This document shows, in pieces, positions 35,652 through 36,678 of a stretch of 36,678 nucleotides of DNA (position 1 is the first letter of the stretch; each line of letters starts with the position of its first letter). The notes under the pieces are model-generated. The model was not told the origin of the DNA, did not search any database, and saw only the letters and a list, made by a program, of their open reading frames with translations. The position numbers and the translations under genes are program-made. Origin of the DNA: Mycobacterium sp. (GTDB taxonomy: Bacteria; Actinomycetota; Actinomycetes; Mycobacteriales; Mycobacteriaceae); assembly GCF_019247615.1 (NCBI RefSeq), contig NZ_JAFBAT010000243.1, positions 1 through 36,678 on the forward strand, written 5' to 3'.

Positions 35652-36245
35652 ATGTTCGCCGGTATGCGTCGGATCGGAGCGCTGGCCGCGCTGGTGGCGG
35701 CGGTCGCGGGGGGCACCGTGGGCATCATGGGCGCCGACGGCGCTGCGGGCCCGGCTACCACGGGCGGGGCCGTTGAACTGAGGGCGACCGGTCAGCCGAT
35801 GGAAACCACCATGAAGAGCCCGATCGTGGCCACCACAGACCCGCGCCCCTTCGACGCCTGCGAGGACATCCCGTTCGACGTCATCGCGCGCCTCGGGTTG
35901 GCGTTCACACCGCCCGAACACGAGGACGGGCTGCGCTGCCACTTCGACGCCGGCAACTACCAGGTGGCCGTCGAGCCCATCGTCTGGCGCACCTACCAGG
36001 ACAGCCTGCCCGCCGACGCCGTCGAGACCACGATCCAGGGTCACCGCGCCGCGCAGTACTGGGTGATGAAGCCGACCTATCACAACAGCTACTGGTATTA
36101 CTCCTGCATGGTGGCGTTCAAGACCAGCTACGGGGTGATCCAGCAGGCCCTGTACTTCTCGACGATCTACTCGAACCCGGAGGTGGACTGCATGGCCACC
36201 AACCTGCAGCGGGCCAACGATCTGGCGCCCTACTACAAGTTCTGA
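35652..36245 (+). CDS. Exported DUF3558-like protein (Rv2799-like), 197 aa
   Basis: Short basic start (MFAGMRR), then a hydrophobic Ala/Gly/Val segment (IGALAALVAAVAGGTVGIMG) acting as a signal peptide or membrane anchor; no lipobox Cys. The mature part resembles DUF3558: PFDACEDIPFDVIARLGL, then LRCHFDAGNYQVAVEP; these Cys residues and a second pair (YYSCMVAFK, EVDCMATNL) suggest disulfides outside the membrane. ATG preceded by AGGGGG. From memory the M. tuberculosis counterpart is Rv2799, next to the same downstream hydrolase. Function unknown. Confidence 0.83.
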   Translation: MFAGMRRIGALAALVAAVAGGTVGIMGADGAAGPATTGGAVELRATGQPMETTMKSPIVATTDPRPFDACEDIPFDVIARLGLAFTPPEHEDGLRCHFDAGNYQVAVEPIVWRTYQDSLPADAVETTIQGHRAAQYWVMKPTYHNSYWYYSCMVAFKTSYGVIQQALYFSTIYSNPEVDCMATNLQRANDLAPYYKF

Positions 36246-36280
36246 GCGCTGCCGGTCGCTGGGGAAACCCGCCGAAAACC

Positions 36281-36286
36281 TAACCT
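36281..36286 (+). promoter_or_regulatory. Candidate -10 of the CocE/NonD-like gene (leaderless type)
   Basis: TAACCT ending 6 bases before the GTG start, in the 47-base gap after the DUF3558-like gene. Confidence 0.45.
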
Positions 36287-36292
36287 GGGAGC

Positions 36293-36678
36293 GTGCGCAC
36301 CACCGCGACCGGACCCGCGCCGGACTTGCTGGCGGCCCTTCGACAACTCGGCGGCAACGCCGTGGGCCGCCTGCTGGGCCTGCCACCGGCAACCACCGGC
36401 TACACGGTGGATCGCGTCGGGGTGCCGATGCGCGACGGCATCGACCTGGTGGCCGACCACTACGCACCGATCACCTCGAGCCCGGCCGGCACCTTGCTGG
36501 TCCGCGGACCGTACGGACGCGCGTTCCCGTTCTCGCTGGCGTTCGCCAGGCTCTACGCCGCCCGCGGGTACCACGTCGTGCTGCAAAGCGTCCGGGGAAC
36601 GTTCGGCTCCGGCGGGGAGTTCGAGCCGATGATCAATGAGGCTGCCGACGGCGCCGACACGGTCGCCTGGCTGCGCGA
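36293..36678 (+). CDS. CocE/NonD-family hydrolase, N-terminal part (Rv2800-like)
   Basis: About 128 residues are visible; the gene runs past the right edge. After a short leader, the sequence reads VGVPMRDGIDLVADHYAP, TLLVRGPYGRAF and GYHVVLQSVRGTFGSGGEFEP, the opening beta-strands of the S15/CocE alpha/beta hydrolase fold (usual R-x-PY and RG-x-x-x-S-G motifs; here GPYGR and RGTFGSGG). The catalytic Ser, Asp and His lie beyond the window. GTG start (MRTTATGPAP) supported by the TAACCT just upstream. Possible esterase or aminopeptidase. Confidence 0.88.
   Translation, partial: MRTTATGPAPDLLAALRQLGGNAVGRLLGLPPATTGYTVDRVGVPMRDGIDLVADHYAPITSSPAGTLLVRGPYGRAFPFSLAFARLYAARGYHVVLQSVRGTFGSGGEFEPMINEAADGADTVAWLR

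Overview
This window is high-GC DNA from a mycobacterium. From memory, its right half and part of its left half follow the M. tuberculosis gene order around Rv2771c-Rv2800: dapB, aldR/ald, pepR, gpsI, rpsO, ribF, sirR/mntR, fadE21, ltp1, truB, pptT, pptH. The extra genes, and a single-chain acyl-CoA carboxylase like the one characterised from M. avium subsp. paratuberculosis, suggest a non-tuberculous slow grower such as a member of the M. avium complex. The species call is inference. I see no rRNA, tRNA, CRISPR array, insertion sequence or phage gene.

Region 1 (1-7343, minus strand) is a lipid-acid module: a FadD-type acyl-CoA ligase, a 1075-residue biotin-dependent carboxylase, an SDR and two acyl-CoA dehydrogenases (the last runs off the window). 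Three of the four junctions overlap by 4 bases, so it reads as one operon. The ligase seems to lack about 20 residues after its P-loop. The facing thioesterase gene (7385-7848) is broken. Region 2 (7864-11115, minus) is a dapB-led cluster: dapB, a small membrane protein, a lipoprotein, a flavodoxin-like protein and an LLM-class flavin/F420 oxidoreductase.

Region 3 (11291-20660) is accessory relative to the M. tuberculosis order, except for one GNAT gene. It holds an EAL-DICT c-di-GMP phosphodiesterase candidate; a Rieske oxygenase plus amine-dehydrogenase-like pair divergent from a TetR regulator; an EphD-like hydrolase/SDR fusion; an ArsR regulator translationally coupled to an SRPBCC-glyoxalase fusion, with an AT-rich palindrome at its start; and a Baeyer-Villiger-type monooxygenase. 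It looks like an oxidative lipid or xenobiotic set with three local regulators.

Region 4 (20668-36678) is core genome: aldR/ald with operator-like sites between them; nitronate monooxygenase-like gene, pepR, gpsI and rpsO (processing, RNA decay, ribosome); ribF (FMN/FAD); a Mn-type DtxR regulator; fadE21-ltp1; a SHOCT protein; the overlapping pptH-pptT-truB operon, which pairs a phosphopantetheinyl transferase with the hydrolase that opposes it; a secreted DUF3558-like protein; and the start of a CocE/NonD hydrolase.

Several genes (dapB, tetR, the GNAT gene, the monooxygenase, aldR, mntR, pptH, the CocE-like hydrolase) have a TANNNT -10 hexamer ending 6-8 bases before the start codon, as expected for leaderless mycobacterial mRNAs.
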